Origin: Pseudomonas jinjuensis
GTDB taxonomy: Bacteria > Pseudomonadota > Gammaproteobacteria > Pseudomonadales > Pseudomonadaceae
DNA length: 64,000 bases
Assembly (NCBI RefSeq): GCF_900103845.1
Contig: NZ_FNIJ01000005.1
Location: forward strand, 62,001-126,000
Direction: 5' to 3'
The notes under the pieces: generated by a model
The model's database searches: none
The model's input: the letters and a program-made list of their open reading frames with translations, nothing else
Told to the model about the DNA's origin: nothing
Translations under genes and position numbers: made by a program
Shown: piece by piece, positions 27,515 through 36,914 of the stretch
How positions within the stretch are numbered: the first letter of the stretch is position 1
Layout: every line of letters begins with the position of its first letter

Positions 27515-30013
27515 ATGTCCAGCTCCAGTCCCCGGGTTTTCTGTCACGGTCATTGTCCTGCGCTGCCTGCGGCGCACGTACCGCGTTCCCGTCTGCTCGA
27601 CCTGCTGCGTAAACCCAGGCGCCTTCGCCTGCTGCGCGCGCCTGCCGGTTACGGCAAGAGCACGTTGCTCAGCGAATGTCTGCAGAGCCTGCCGGCGGGG
27701 CAGGTGCGCGTCTGGATCGGCTTCGGCGGCCAGGCACTGTCGATGGAGCGCTTCTGCGCTCATCTCGCTCGCGCACTGGGTTGCGAATCCCTCGATCGCG
27801 CGAGTCTGCGCCGCCTGCTGGAGGAGCGCCGGGAGCCGCTGTGGCTGGTTCTCGACGACTACCCGCAGCATGCCTGTGCGGAAATGGATGAATGGGTCGA
27901 CGATCTGCTTGCCCAGCCCGACCTGCCGCTGCAATTGCTGGTGAGCAGCCGTCAGCGGCCGGCGTGGAACTTGCCGCGCCTGCTGCTGGAGGACCAGTTG
28001 CTGGAACTGGATGCCCGTGAACTGGCGTTCACCCGCGACGAATTCGACGCACTGGCTTCCCGTCTCGACGGGCATCCTGCACCGCGCGCGGCCGAGCGAA
28101 TCTGGCGAGACACCCATGGCTGGTGCGCCGGGGCCTGCCTGTCGCTGCTGGCACTGCGCGATGGCAGCGATGCTACGGCCTGGCTGCGGGGGTTCCTGCA
28201 GCGCGAACTGCTCGGTCGCCTGGATGCCGCCGAGCAGGCGGCGCTGGCGAGCATCGCCCATCTGCCCAAGGTTTCCGAGACGCTGTGCGACCAACTGTGG
28301 GAAGGGCAGGGCGGTGGTGCGATGTTCCGCTCCCTGCTGCAGAAACAGTCGCTGTTGCAACCGGTGCCTGCCCGTGAGGGCTGGTACCAGTTGCTGCCGG
28401 CCTTCGTCCCGGCGCTGCGCGAACTGGCCGACAAGGCGACGCTGGGCCGCCTGCAATTGCACGCCTGCCGCATCCTCGGCAGGCTGGGCGAGGTGGACGA
28501 CGCCATCGACATGGCCCTCGGCGCCGGCCAGCCGGAAGTTGCCGTCAGCTTCATGGATCGCCTGGGGCTGGACTGGCTGCTGACCGAGGACCACATGAAA
28601 CAACTGCTCGACTGGCGTCGAAACCTGCCCGCCGAGCTGATGGAAAGCACGCCCCGGCTGATCTTCCAGAACACCCGGGCCCTGCTCTTCAGCTGGCGCC
28701 TGGACGAGGCGCAGGTCTGCCTGGACAGGCTCGGCAACTACCTGCCGCAGCCGAGCGCCGCACGCAACATTCGCCTGCTGGCCAACTGGCAGGCCCTGCA
28801 CGGCGCGGTGCAGGGCCTACGCGGCAATGCCGCGGCGGCGCGTGAACATTGCCAGGCCGCGCTGGGCTGGCTGGGCGACAGTGACGGCCGTGCCGCCTTG
28901 CTCTGCCATTTCACCCTGGGCAGGGTGGCGATGGCGAGCGGGCAGCCGGAGGAAGCCCGGCGCCTGATGCAGGCCGCCCTCGAACTGGCCAGGCGCGAGG
29001 AGTGCCTGGCCAGCGAAGTGCTGGTCAACTGCGACCTGATCCGCCTGGAACTGCTCGCCGGCGAACACCAGCGTGCCGCCGTTCTGCTCGACGAGTCTCT
29101 GCACCTGGTGGAGCGCAGCGGCCGGCAGCACGACCTGCTGCTCTGCCGGCTGCTCCTGCTGCGGGGCGAGATCCACTTGCTGCGCGGCGCTCTGCCGGCG
29201 GGCGAGGAGGTGCTGCTGGACGCCGTGCGGCATGCTCGCTCGGCCGCCGATCCGTTCATCCTCCATGGGTGTCTGTGTCTGGCGGAAATCGCCGCCATGC
29301 GTGGCGAACACGATCGCGCCCGCTCGCTGCTGGACGAGGCTGAACGGCACATGCACTGCGCCCGGATCCTGCCGTTCTGCTACGAAGGAACCCTGCAAAT
29401 GTTCGGCATGCGCCTGCTGGCGCGGCAGGGCGACTGGCAACGGGTGTTGCGCATGGCCCGGGACGAAGAGGTCGATGCGACGCGGCTACCGCCCCTGCAC
29501 GTGCCATCCCTGCGCCAGCGCTGCCAGTTCCTGCAGGCGCTCGCCGAGCTTGGCAGCGGTCAGCATGCCCAGGGGTGGGCGCGTCTGGAGGCATTGCGCC
29601 AGACTTGCGAGCGCCTGCAGTTCCGCAACGTCGCCAGCCTGGTGCAGAGAGCCTTCGGCTGGCTCGACAGCGAATGCCGGTCGTCCGGCGGCACTGCGGT
29701 GGAATGCCAGGCAGGCCCCGATGCCGGCCTGCAGCGCGCCCTGCAGAACTGGCTGACGCCCGCGCCGGCGGAATGCTCCCGCGCCGAACCGGCGGTGATG
29801 CCGGAAAAGGAACCGGACAGCCTTCTGACCCGCCGCGAGGTATCGGTGCTCAAGCTGCTGGCCGACGGCCTGTCCAACGAGGAAGTCGGCGCCAGCCTGT
29901 ACATCTCCCTGAACACGGTGAAGACCCACACCAAGAAGATCAACAGCAAGCTCGGCGTCAACCGCAGGACCCAGGCGATCATGCGGGCGAAGGCGATGGG
30001 GATTCTGGCCTGA
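27515..30013 (+). CDS. MalT-like LuxR-family ATPase transcriptional regulator
   Basis: An 832-aa regulator of the large LuxR (LAL/MalT) type. It has an N-terminal NTPase with Walker A APAGYGKST (residues 42-50) and Walker B LWLVLDDY. A long helical tandem-repeat sensor region (about 330-740) follows, with a C-terminal LuxR HTH (LTRREVSVLKLLADGLSNEE, about 768-828). Start ATG 27515 follows GGAATTCAC. Members bind an inducer through the helical repeats, oligomerise with ATP and activate transcription. It sits 137 bases after the DUF1329 gene on the same strand and converges on another MalT-like gene. It is the natural candidate to control DUF1302-DUF1329. The inducer is unknown. Confidence 0.9.
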   Translation: MSSSSPRVFCHGHCPALPAAHVPRSRLLDLLRKPRRLRLLRAPAGYGKSTLLSECLQSLPAGQVRVWIGFGGQALSMERFCAHLARALGCESLDRASLRRLLEERREPLWLVLDDYPQHACAEMDEWVDDLLAQPDLPLQLLVSSRQRPAWNLPRLLLEDQLLELDARELAFTRDEFDALASRLDGHPAPRAAERIWRDTHGWCAGACLSLLALRDGSDATAWLRGFLQRELLGRLDAAEQAALASIAHLPKVSETLCDQLWEGQGGGAMFRSLLQKQSLLQPVPAREGWYQLLPAFVPALRELADKATLGRLQLHACRILGRLGEVDDAIDMALGAGQPEVAVSFMDRLGLDWLLTEDHMKQLLDWRRNLPAELMESTPRLIFQNTRALLFSWRLDEAQVCLDRLGNYLPQPSAARNIRLLANWQALHGAVQGLRGNAAAAREHCQAALGWLGDSDGRAALLCHFTLGRVAMASGQPEEARRLMQAALELARREECLASEVLVNCDLIRLELLAGEHQRAAVLLDESLHLVERSGRQHDLLLCRLLLLRGEIHLLRGALPAGEEVLLDAVRHARSAADPFILHGCLCLAEIAAMRGEHDRARSLLDEAERHMHCARILPFCYEGTLQMFGMRLLARQGDWQRVLRMARDEEVDATRLPPLHVPSLRQRCQFLQALAELGSGQHAQGWARLEALRQTCERLQFRNVASLVQRAFGWLDSECRSSGGTAVECQAGPDAGLQRALQNWLTPAPAECSRAEPAVMPEKEPDSLLTRREVSVLKLLADGLSNEEVGASLYISLNTVKTHTKKINSKLGVNRRTQAIMRAKAMGILA

Positions 30014-30040
30014 GGGCGTTGGCGGTATCGGAGGCTTTCT

Positions 30041-30132
30041 TCGCGAGCAAGCTCGCTCCTGCAGGCAAGGTCACGCTCTCCATATGCAGGAGCGAGAGGT
30101 CACGTTTTTGTAGGAGCGAGCTTGCTCGCGAA
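30041..30132. repeat. REP-like inverted pair (GTAGGAGCGAGCTTGCTCGCGA)
   Basis: Left arm TCGCGAGCAAGCTCGCTCCT (30041-30060) and right arm TAGGAGCGAGCTTGCTCGCGA (30111-30131) face each other across about 50 bases. This is the classic Pseudomonas REP pair between convergent genes. Confidence 0.8.
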
Positions 30133-30150
30133 TAGTAGGAAGGTAGGCCG

Positions 30151-30182
30151 TAGGGTGGAAAACGCCTGGCGCTTTCCACCCT
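30151..30182. terminator. Bidirectional hairpin between convergent MalT-like genes
   Basis: AGGGTGGAAAACGCC pairs with GGCGCTTTCCACCCT with one mismatch, immediately after the stop codon of the leftward gene. The A/T-rich part of the stem gives a weak bidirectional terminator. It belongs to the GTAGGGTGGA repeat family. Confidence 0.6.
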
Positions 30183-30186
30183 CAGG

Positions 30187-32949
30187 TCAGTCCAGCAACC
30201 CCCTTGCCCGCGCGATCGCCACCGCCTCGACCCGCCCCTGGGCGCCGAGTTTGGCGCTGATGTTGCGCAGATGGGTCTTCACGGTGAATTCGGAGAGGAA
30301 CATCTTCTCGGCGATCACCTTGTTGCGGTAGCCCGCCGCCAGCATGCGCACCACCTGAATCTCCCTGGCGGTCAGCGCCTCCTGGGAGCCGCCGGCCCGT
30401 GCCGGGTTGGCCGCTTCGTCCGCGCTGCCGATGCGCTGCAGCAGACGGGCGAGGAAGCGCGGCTCGATGCCCAGGCGGCTGCTGGTGGCCTGGAACGACC
30501 TGGCCCAGTCCTGCAGCAGCCTGCCGAACGTGGGACCTTCGTCGAGGAAGATGCGGATGAAACCCTCGTGGCTGGCGAAGCGCAGCGCCTCGGTCAGTTC
30601 GTCGAAGGCCGCCTCCTGCTCGCCGAGGCCGTCCAGCGCCAGGGCGTGCAGCAGGCGCAGCTTGAGTACCCGGCGGCAGAGTTGCTTCTGCTGGTTCAGT
30701 TCTATGGCCTGGTGCAGTGTCTCGGCGGCGTCGGCGAACTGGCCGGTGGCGATGCGCAGGCGCAGGCGGGCGATGCTCGGCGTTTCGGTGTCGTTGGCGT
30801 AGAAGTGGATATCCGGGTCTTCCCAGTCGCCATAGATCTCCGCCGCCTGCAGCAGGTGTTCGGCGCTTTCCAGGCGGTTCTCCAGCACCGCTATCCGCGC
30901 CCGCTCGAGCCGCGCCGAGCAGACGATGCGCGCCGAGCCCGAACGGGTGCCGATCAGCTCCAGATCCGACAGGTAGCGCTGGCAGCTGTTCTGTTCGCCA
31001 CGCAGGTAGGCGATGCGCGCCAGCAGGACATGGCAGTTGATCAGCGAATCCGGCGGGCTGGCGTCCTTGACGTAGGGCATTGCATCGGAGAGGCGCTGGG
31101 CGACCTCTTCCAGTTCATCGACTTCGTAAAGGGTTGCCGCCAGCACCATGTCCAGCGACGGCTGGCCGCCGAAGACCTTGCCGGTGTTGCGTGCGAGGTT
31201 GCTCTCGAGCGTCGCCTGCAGGCGCGACAGCGCGGCGCCGATCCGACCCTGGACCAGATCGATGATGCCTTCGATGCTGGTGGTGATGATGCGCAGGAAG
31301 CTCGAACGATGCGAGTCGCGCAGGGTGGCACGCGAAATCAGGCGCCGGGCTTCATCGTAGCGGCCGATGGTGAGCATGCTGAAGGAGAGGGCGTTGACCA
31401 CCACGCCGTACTGGAAGGTTTCTTCGGGCGGCAGCCGATCGATGTGACGGACGCCGGCCTCGTAACATTCCTGCGTGCGGTCGGTGAGGACCAGTACCAG
31501 GCAGCGGACGGTTTCCGCCTTCAGCCGCAATTCCTCGTCATGCATGCCTTCCATGCGCTGCACCCACTTCATGGCTTCGTCGTAGCGCCGATGCAGCGCC
31601 AGGCTCCAGGCATAGGCCAGGCACAGATGTGGGTAATGCTGCAGGATGTCCGTCGGAATCTGGTCCGGCCAGCGCAGCAGCAGGCGCGAACGGCCGGCAT
31701 CGGTGAGTTCCACCACGTGCCGGTCGATCTGCTCGGCGGCTTCGGCCTTGGCGCCGGCCAGCAGCAGGTGCTCGATGGCGGTGACCGGCCGCTGCTGTTC
31801 CAGGAACCAGTGCGCCGCACTGCGGTGCAGCGTTTCGGCGCGGCCGGGATGGCTGCGCTCCAGGGCGTCGCGCAGGAAGCTGGCGAACAGGCTGTGGTAG
31901 CGGTACCAGTGGCGGTCGTTGTCCGTGGGATAGAGGAACAGGTTGCTGCGTTCCAGGTGCTCGAGCATCTCGGCGCAGTCGTTGCGCCCGGTGACCGCCG
32001 CGCAGAGTGGTGCGCTGAGCTGGGTCAGCACGCTGGTATCGAGGAGGAACTGGCGGCACGACTCGCTCTGCCGGGCGAGGATGTCTTCGGTGAGGTACTC
32101 CGCCAGCTCCAGGTTGGACCCGGAAAACGAGGCGACGAAGGCCGCGCGGTCGTCGCGCCCCTGCAGGGACAGGCTCGCCAGGTAGATGGCGGTGATCCAG
32201 CCCTCGGTACAGTTATAAAGAGTGGTGATCTCCCGATCGCCCAGCGCCAGCTGGTGTTTTTCGCGGATGAAGCGGGTGGCTTCGTCGAGGGAGAAGCGCA
32301 GCGCTCCGGGGTTGATCTCCAGCAGCTGGCCGCGCGCCCGCAGGCGGCCGAGGCCGATGTCCGGGGTGGTGCGCGAGGTGACTACCAGCACGCCACAGGC
32401 CGGCATGAATTCCAGCAGGCGCTGGATGAAGTTGAGCAGGGAAGGGTTGTGCAGCACCTCGAACTCGTCGAGGAAGATGGCGAATGGCCCATCCAGCAGA
32501 TTGATCCGCTCGAGCAGCTCCAGGCCGAGATCCTGCTGGTCCATGGCGGCCGGCACGGGATCCGCCGCCTCGCCCGCGGCGAGCCGCGACAGGCCGGCCT
32601 CCAGGTGGGTGATGAAGCGGGACAGGTCGTTGTCCGCCGAGTCGACGTTCAGCCACAGCGTCTTGCGCCCATTGGCCTGGCAGCGGTGGTGGAACTGCTG
32701 CATCAGAGTGGTCTTGCCGAAGCCGGCGGCGGCGCGGATCAGGATCAGGCGCTTGCCTTCCAGCCGCGACATCTGCTCCAGCAGATCTTCACGCAGCAGG
32801 TGGCTGCCGAGGGTGGCGGGAACGGCGAGCTTGCCGGGCTGGATGCGGCAGGTGACGGGGGCGCCGATGTCCACAGAGTGCGGATTGGGCAGGAATTCAC
32901 CGGTGTCCGCCGGAATAACGCCTTGGAAAAGGTCCGGTTTGCGTGGCAT
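30187..32949 (-). CDS. MalT-like LuxR-family ATPase transcriptional regulator
   Basis: A 920-aa LAL/MalT-type regulator. It has Walker A RAAAGFGKTT (about 72-81), Walker B FAIFLDEFEVL, helical repeats through the middle and a C-terminal LuxR HTH (LTAREIQVVRMLAAGYRNK). The ATG at 32949 opens MPRKPDLFQGV. The gene is divergent from the acyl-CoA ligase operon at 33272, with 322 bases between. It is therefore the best candidate for the activator of that catabolic array. It shares architecture but little close sequence with the MalT-like protein at 27515, so the two probably sense different signals. Confidence 0.9.
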   Translation of the reverse strand: MPRKPDLFQGVIPADTGEFLPNPHSVDIGAPVTCRIQPGKLAVPATLGSHLLREDLLEQMSRLEGKRLILIRAAAGFGKTTLMQQFHHRCQANGRKTLWLNVDSADNDLSRFITHLEAGLSRLAAGEAADPVPAAMDQQDLGLELLERINLLDGPFAIFLDEFEVLHNPSLLNFIQRLLEFMPACGVLVVTSRTTPDIGLGRLRARGQLLEINPGALRFSLDEATRFIREKHQLALGDREITTLYNCTEGWITAIYLASLSLQGRDDRAAFVASFSGSNLELAEYLTEDILARQSESCRQFLLDTSVLTQLSAPLCAAVTGRNDCAEMLEHLERSNLFLYPTDNDRHWYRYHSLFASFLRDALERSHPGRAETLHRSAAHWFLEQQRPVTAIEHLLLAGAKAEAAEQIDRHVVELTDAGRSRLLLRWPDQIPTDILQHYPHLCLAYAWSLALHRRYDEAMKWVQRMEGMHDEELRLKAETVRCLVLVLTDRTQECYEAGVRHIDRLPPEETFQYGVVVNALSFSMLTIGRYDEARRLISRATLRDSHRSSFLRIITTSIEGIIDLVQGRIGAALSRLQATLESNLARNTGKVFGGQPSLDMVLAATLYEVDELEEVAQRLSDAMPYVKDASPPDSLINCHVLLARIAYLRGEQNSCQRYLSDLELIGTRSGSARIVCSARLERARIAVLENRLESAEHLLQAAEIYGDWEDPDIHFYANDTETPSIARLRLRIATGQFADAAETLHQAIELNQQKQLCRRVLKLRLLHALALDGLGEQEAAFDELTEALRFASHEGFIRIFLDEGPTFGRLLQDWARSFQATSSRLGIEPRFLARLLQRIGSADEAANPARAGGSQEALTAREIQVVRMLAAGYRNKVIAEKMFLSEFTVKTHLRNISAKLGAQGRVEAVAIARARGLLD

Positions 32950-33271
32950 GGAAACTCCGCTTGCGAGTCACCGGTATGTGGGGCATGCCGGTGTGCATCT
33001 TGTTCTTGTGGGTGGGTCGATTCTGCCACGTTAGCACTAGCTCCGACCTTACTCCATTTGGCGTATACATCCCGTCGCAGGGCATTCCGCCGGGGGCGTG
33101 CGCTCCTTCGACCTGTCGCGACTGCATTCCGGCCTCCTCGTGCCCTCACCCCGGCGGGGGATGCGGGCTGTGCCGATGAATACTCCAAATCTCACTCGTT
33201 CGACCGAGGCGTGTGCTGTGCCCGATCCCTAGCATCGAAAAACACAACAACAAGTTCCTCAGGAGACGAGT
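32950..33271. other. Divergent promoter region, MalT-like gene / acyl-CoA ligase operon
   Basis: 322 bases without a gene. A TAGCAT -10-like element ends 36 bases before the ligase ATG. An AGGAGA ribosome-binding site lies at about 33259-33264. No strong palindrome was recognised. Confidence 0.5.
33230..33235 (+). promoter_or_regulatory. TAGCAT -10-like element of the catabolic operon
   Basis: The context TCCCTAGCAT (33226-33235) is repeated exactly at 53008-53017 upstream of the FAD oxidoreductase. The spacing to the start codon is the same as before the DUF1302 gene. There is no good -35 hexamer, consistent with activator dependence. Confidence 0.4.
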
Positions 33272-34828
33272 ATGTACCTGACCCAAGGGCTGCATCGCAT
33301 GCTGCAGCAGCAGCCCGATCAAGTCGCCACGATCTTCCGTGGACGCACTCGCACCTTCCGCGAGGTGGTCGACCGCGTGGCGCGCCTGGCTGCAGGCTTC
33401 CGCTCTCTCGGCATGTGCGATGGCGATCGCGTCGGCATGCTGGCTCTGAACTCGGACAGCTTCTACGAATACATGTACGGCACCTGGTGGGGCGGTGGCG
33501 TGCTCAATCCGGTGAACATCCGCTGGAGCGTGCCGGAAATCGTCTATTCGCTGGACGATTGCGACACCCGCATTCTGCTGATCGACGACAATTTCCTGCA
33601 CATGGCTGCGGAGATCGTCGCCACTGCCAAGGTTCCTCCCGTACTGGTGCATGTCGGCAGCGGCCCGGCGCCGGAAGGCATGCTCTCGTACGAGGGCCTG
33701 ATCGCCGAGCACCAGCCCATCGCGGACGCGCTGCGCGGCGGCGACGATCTTGCCTCCATCATGTACACCGGCGGCACCACCGGACGGCCGAAGGGCGTGA
33801 TGCAGTCGCACATGAACCTGTGGTCTTCCGCGATCATGCGCATGGCCGACTACGCGTCCATCGAGGGGAGCGTGACCCTGCACGTGGCTCCGATGTTCCA
33901 CACCGCCTGCATGGCGCGCGTGATAGCCCAGACCATCTCGGGGCGGCCGCACGTGTTCGTGCCGTCATTCGATGCGCTGGACGTGCTGCGCACCATCGAG
34001 AGCGAGAAGGTGGTCGACATCCTGCTGGTCCCGGTGATGCTGCAGGCGCTGATCATGCACCCGGAATTCCCCAACTTCGACCTGAGCAGCCTGAAGCGCC
34101 TGATCTACGGTGCCTCGCCGATCACCCAGCCGGTGCTGGAGCGGGCCCTGCAGCTGCTGCCGGGCGTGCAGTTCCAGCAAGGCTACGGCATGACCGAGGC
34201 GTCGCCGAGCATCTCCATCAGCGGTCCGGAAAACCATACCGCCGAGGCGATCGCCAGCGGGCGCGTGCGTTCGGCCGGACGGCCGCTCATCGGCGTCAAC
34301 GTGCGCGTCGTCGACGAGGACGGCAACGAAGTGCCGCGCGGCATCGTCGGCGAGGTCATCGCCCGCGGCCCGAACGTCATGCTCGGCTACTGGAACCGGG
34401 CGGAAGAAACCGCCGAAACCCTGCGCGATGGCTGGCTGCATACCGGTGACGGCGGCTACATGGACGAGGATGGCTACCTGTACATCGTCGACCGGATCAA
34501 GGACATGATCGTGACCGGTGGCGAAAACGTGTACTCGGCGGAAGTCGAGAGCGCGCTGGCCGGCCATCCCGCCGTGGCGGCCTGTGCCGTGATCGGCATC
34601 CCCAGCGACCGCTGGGGCGAAGCGGTGCATGCCGCGGTCGTCCTCAAGCCGGGCCAGCAAGCCGGCGAGACAGAAATCATCGAGCACTGCCGCAAGTTCA
34701 TCGCCGGCTACAAGTGCCCGAAATCCGTGGAGTTCATGGCGGCGCTGCCGATGTCCGGTGCCGGCAAGATTCTCAAGCGCGACCTGCGCGCCCCTTACTG
34801 GAAGGACAAGACCCGCGCCGTCAACTGA
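33272..34828 (+). CDS. Acyl-CoA ligase (AMP-forming, ANL superfamily)
   Basis: A 518-aa AMP-forming acyl-CoA synthetase. It has the P-loop-like YTGGTTGRPKG (about 170-180), GYGMTEASPS, the hinge region HTGDGGYMDEDGYLYIVDR and the C-terminal catalytic Lys in GAGKILKR. Length is normal for a medium/long-chain FadD-like enzyme. It is the first gene of the rightward catabolic array and should activate the incoming carboxylic acid as its CoA ester. The protein at 61579 is a paralogue. Fatty-acid, phenylpropanoid or steroid-type acids are all possible substrates. Confidence 0.92.
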   Translation: MYLTQGLHRMLQQQPDQVATIFRGRTRTFREVVDRVARLAAGFRSLGMCDGDRVGMLALNSDSFYEYMYGTWWGGGVLNPVNIRWSVPEIVYSLDDCDTRILLIDDNFLHMAAEIVATAKVPPVLVHVGSGPAPEGMLSYEGLIAEHQPIADALRGGDDLASIMYTGGTTGRPKGVMQSHMNLWSSAIMRMADYASIEGSVTLHVAPMFHTACMARVIAQTISGRPHVFVPSFDALDVLRTIESEKVVDILLVPVMLQALIMHPEFPNFDLSSLKRLIYGASPITQPVLERALQLLPGVQFQQGYGMTEASPSISISGPENHTAEAIASGRVRSAGRPLIGVNVRVVDEDGNEVPRGIVGEVIARGPNVMLGYWNRAEETAETLRDGWLHTGDGGYMDEDGYLYIVDRIKDMIVTGGENVYSAEVESALAGHPAVAACAVIGIPSDRWGEAVHAAVVLKPGQQAGETEIIEHCRKFIAGYKCPKSVEFMAALPMSGAGKILKRDLRAPYWKDKTRAVN

Positions 34829-34864
34829 CGTCACGGCCTCCCTACTCATCCCTGGAGAAATAGC

Positions 34865-36049
34865 ATGAGCAACAAAGTAGTTGTGGCCGGCGTCGGCATG
34901 ATCCCGTTCACCAAGCCGGGTGCCAGCGACGAATACCACATCATGGGCGCCAACGCCGCCAAGGCCGCCCTGGCCGATGCCGGCATCGATTACCACCTGG
35001 TGCAGCAGGCCTATGCCGGCTACGTCTTCGGTGACTCCACCTGCGGCCAGGCTGCACTCTATGGTGTTGGCCTGACCGGCATCCCGGTGGTGAACGTCAA
35101 CAACAACTGCGCCACCGGTTCCACCGCGCTGTTCCTGGCTCGCCAGGCAGTGGAAAGCGGCGCCGTCGATTGCGCCATCGCGCTGGGCTTCGAGCAGATG
35201 GTTCCGGGGGCCCTGAAAGGCGCCTATACCGACCGCACCGGCCCGATGGACCGCTTCGCCAGGACCATGAACGAACTGCAGGGCTTCGAGGAGCAGACTC
35301 CGCGCGCCGCGCAGTTCTTCGGTGGCGCCGGTCGTGCCTACATGAAGGAATACGGCATCGGCCGCGAAATCTTCGCGATGATCCGCGCCAAGGCCAGCCA
35401 GCACGCCGCACGCAACCCGCTGGCGGTGTTCCGCAACGTCGTCAGCACCGAAGAAGTCCTCGCCACGCCGATGATCTTCGACCCGCTGACCCGCCTGCAG
35501 TGCTGCCCGCCGACCTGCGGCGCGGCTGCCGCGATCGTCTGCTCCGAAGCCTTCGCCAAGAAGCACGGTCTGCGCACTGACGTGATCATCGCCGGCCAGT
35601 CCATGACCACCGACCGCAACAGCACCTTCGACGAAGGCGACATGCGCAAGGTGATCGGCTACGACATGGCGCGCAATGCCGCCCTGAGCGTGTACGAGCA
35701 GGCCGGTGTCGGCCCGCAGGACGTGCAGGTCGTCGAGCTGCACGACTGCTTCACCGCCAACGAGCTGCTGACTTACGAAGCCCTGGGCCTGTGCCCCGAA
35801 GGCGGTGCCGAGAAGTTCATCCTCGACGGCGACAACACCTACGGCGGCCGCGTCGTCACCAACCCGTCCGGTGGCCTGCTGTCCAAGGGCCACCCGCTGG
35901 GTGCCACCGGTCTGGCTCAGTGCTTCGAACTGACCCGCCAGCTGCGCGGCACCGCCGACGCCACCCAGGTGGAAGGCGCGCGCTTCGGCCTGCAGCACAA
36001 CCTCGGCCTGGGCGGCGCCTGCGTCGTCACCCTGTACCAGCGTCAGTGA
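34865..36049 (+). CDS. SCP2-type thiolase (acetyl-CoA C-acyltransferase / lipid-transfer)
   Basis: A 394-aa thiolase of the SCP2/SCPx branch. All key parts are present: nucleophilic Cys82 (NNNCATGS), His293 in HDCF, His343 in SKGHPLGATG, and the SCP2-type end HNLGLGGACVVTLY instead of CxGGG. It would cleave a 3-ketoacyl-CoA, often one with an alpha-branch, releasing acetyl- or propionyl-CoA. It lies 36 bases after the ligase and 13 before the split MaoC genes. Its close paralogue is at 56291-57478. Confidence 0.92.
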   Translation: MSNKVVVAGVGMIPFTKPGASDEYHIMGANAAKAALADAGIDYHLVQQAYAGYVFGDSTCGQAALYGVGLTGIPVVNVNNNCATGSTALFLARQAVESGAVDCAIALGFEQMVPGALKGAYTDRTGPMDRFARTMNELQGFEEQTPRAAQFFGGAGRAYMKEYGIGREIFAMIRAKASQHAARNPLAVFRNVVSTEEVLATPMIFDPLTRLQCCPPTCGAAAAIVCSEAFAKKHGLRTDVIIAGQSMTTDRNSTFDEGDMRKVIGYDMARNAALSVYEQAGVGPQDVQVVELHDCFTANELLTYEALGLCPEGGAEKFILDGDNTYGGRVVTNPSGGLLSKGHPLGATGLAQCFELTRQLRGTADATQVEGARFGLQHNLGLGGACVVTLYQRQ

Positions 36050-36062
36050 TCGGAGCCCATCC

Positions 36063-36479
36063 ATGATCGACAAGAGCCATATCGGCGCGGTGGTTTCCAG
36101 CCACACGCAACTGATCGAAGCCGGCCGTCTGCGCTTCTTCGCCAAGGCCACCGGCCAGAAGGACGCGCGCTACACCGAAGGCGACCGCCTGCCGGTACCG
36201 CCGACCTTCCTGTTCTGCCTGGACATGGAATCCGGTGGTTCGGGCTCGACGCTCAAGCGCCTGGGTATCGACATCGGCCGCATCCTGCACGGTGAGCAGA
36301 GCTTCACCTACCACAAGATGGCCTTCGCCGGTGATCGCCTGAGCTTCGAGACCAAGATCGTCGACATCTACGACAAGAAGGGCGGCGCCCTGGAGTTCGT
36401 GGTGCGCGAAACTCGCGTGACCGACGAGCAGGGCGAACTGGTGGCGGAGCTGCGCAACAGCCTCGTCGTGCGTAACTGA
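36063..36479 (+). CDS. MaoC-like hydratase, N-terminal-type (non-catalytic) subunit
   Basis: A 138-aa hotdog protein of the MaoC N-terminal (FAS1-like dehydratase) type. It has PPTFLFCLDM and RILHGEQSFTYHKMAFAGD but no hydratase-2 Asp-His motif. It is followed ten bases later by a catalytic MaoC subunit. Such split pairs form heteromeric enoyl-CoA hydratases, as ChsH1/ChsH2 do in steroid side-chain degradation, with widened substrate pockets. The paralogue is at 55818-56261. Confidence 0.88.
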   Translation: MIDKSHIGAVVSSHTQLIEAGRLRFFAKATGQKDARYTEGDRLPVPPTFLFCLDMESGGSGSTLKRLGIDIGRILHGEQSFTYHKMAFAGDRLSFETKIVDIYDKKGGALEFVVRETRVTDEQGELVAELRNSLVVRN

Positions 36480-36489
36480 GGAGCCGACC

Positions 36490-36897
36490 GTGAACTTTGC
36501 AAACCTGGAAATCGGCCACGAACTGCCGTCGTTCACCACCGCACCGATCAGCCGCCTGGACCTGGCGCTGTACTGCGGCGCCTCCGGTGACCACAACCCG
36601 ATCCATGTCGACATCGACTTCGCCAGGAAGGCCGGCATGCCCGACGTGTTCGCCCACGGCATGTTGTCGATGGCGTTCCTGGGCCGCCTGCTGACCGACT
36701 GGGTGCCGCAGGAGCAACTGCGCCACTTCTCCGTGCGCTTCGTCGCCATCACCCACATCGGCGATGCGATCACCTGCTCCGGCAAGGTGATCGAGAAGGA
36801 CGAAGCCAGCCGCACCGTGCGCCTGGAAATCACCACTCGCAACCAGGCGGGTGAAATCAAACTGTCCGGCGAAGCCGTCGTGGCCCTGGACGCCTGA
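36490..36897 (+). CDS. MaoC-like enoyl-CoA hydratase, catalytic subunit
   Basis: A 135-aa hotdog hydratase starting at GTG 36490 (GAGGAGCC upstream). The hydratase-2 motif is intact: ASGDHNPIHVDIDFA supplies the catalytic Asp and His. It adds water to a 2-enoyl-CoA, giving an (R)-3-hydroxyacyl-CoA. It pairs with the non-catalytic subunit just upstream and precedes the SDR dehydrogenase by 17 bases, so hydration and oxidation are encoded together. The paralogue is at 55385-55807. Confidence 0.92.
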   Translation: MNFANLEIGHELPSFTTAPISRLDLALYCGASGDHNPIHVDIDFARKAGMPDVFAHGMLSMAFLGRLLTDWVPQEQLRHFSVRFVAITHIGDAITCSGKVIEKDEASRTVRLEITTRNQAGEIKLSGEAVVALDA

Positions 36898-36914
36898 ACA
36901 AGAAGGAAAAAGCA

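Noticed and set aside
30271-34449. A 1392-codon open frame on the upper strand
   Set aside because: It lies antisense to the MalT-like gene and then out of frame over the acyl-CoA ligase. Its composition is typical of shadow frames in high-GC DNA.
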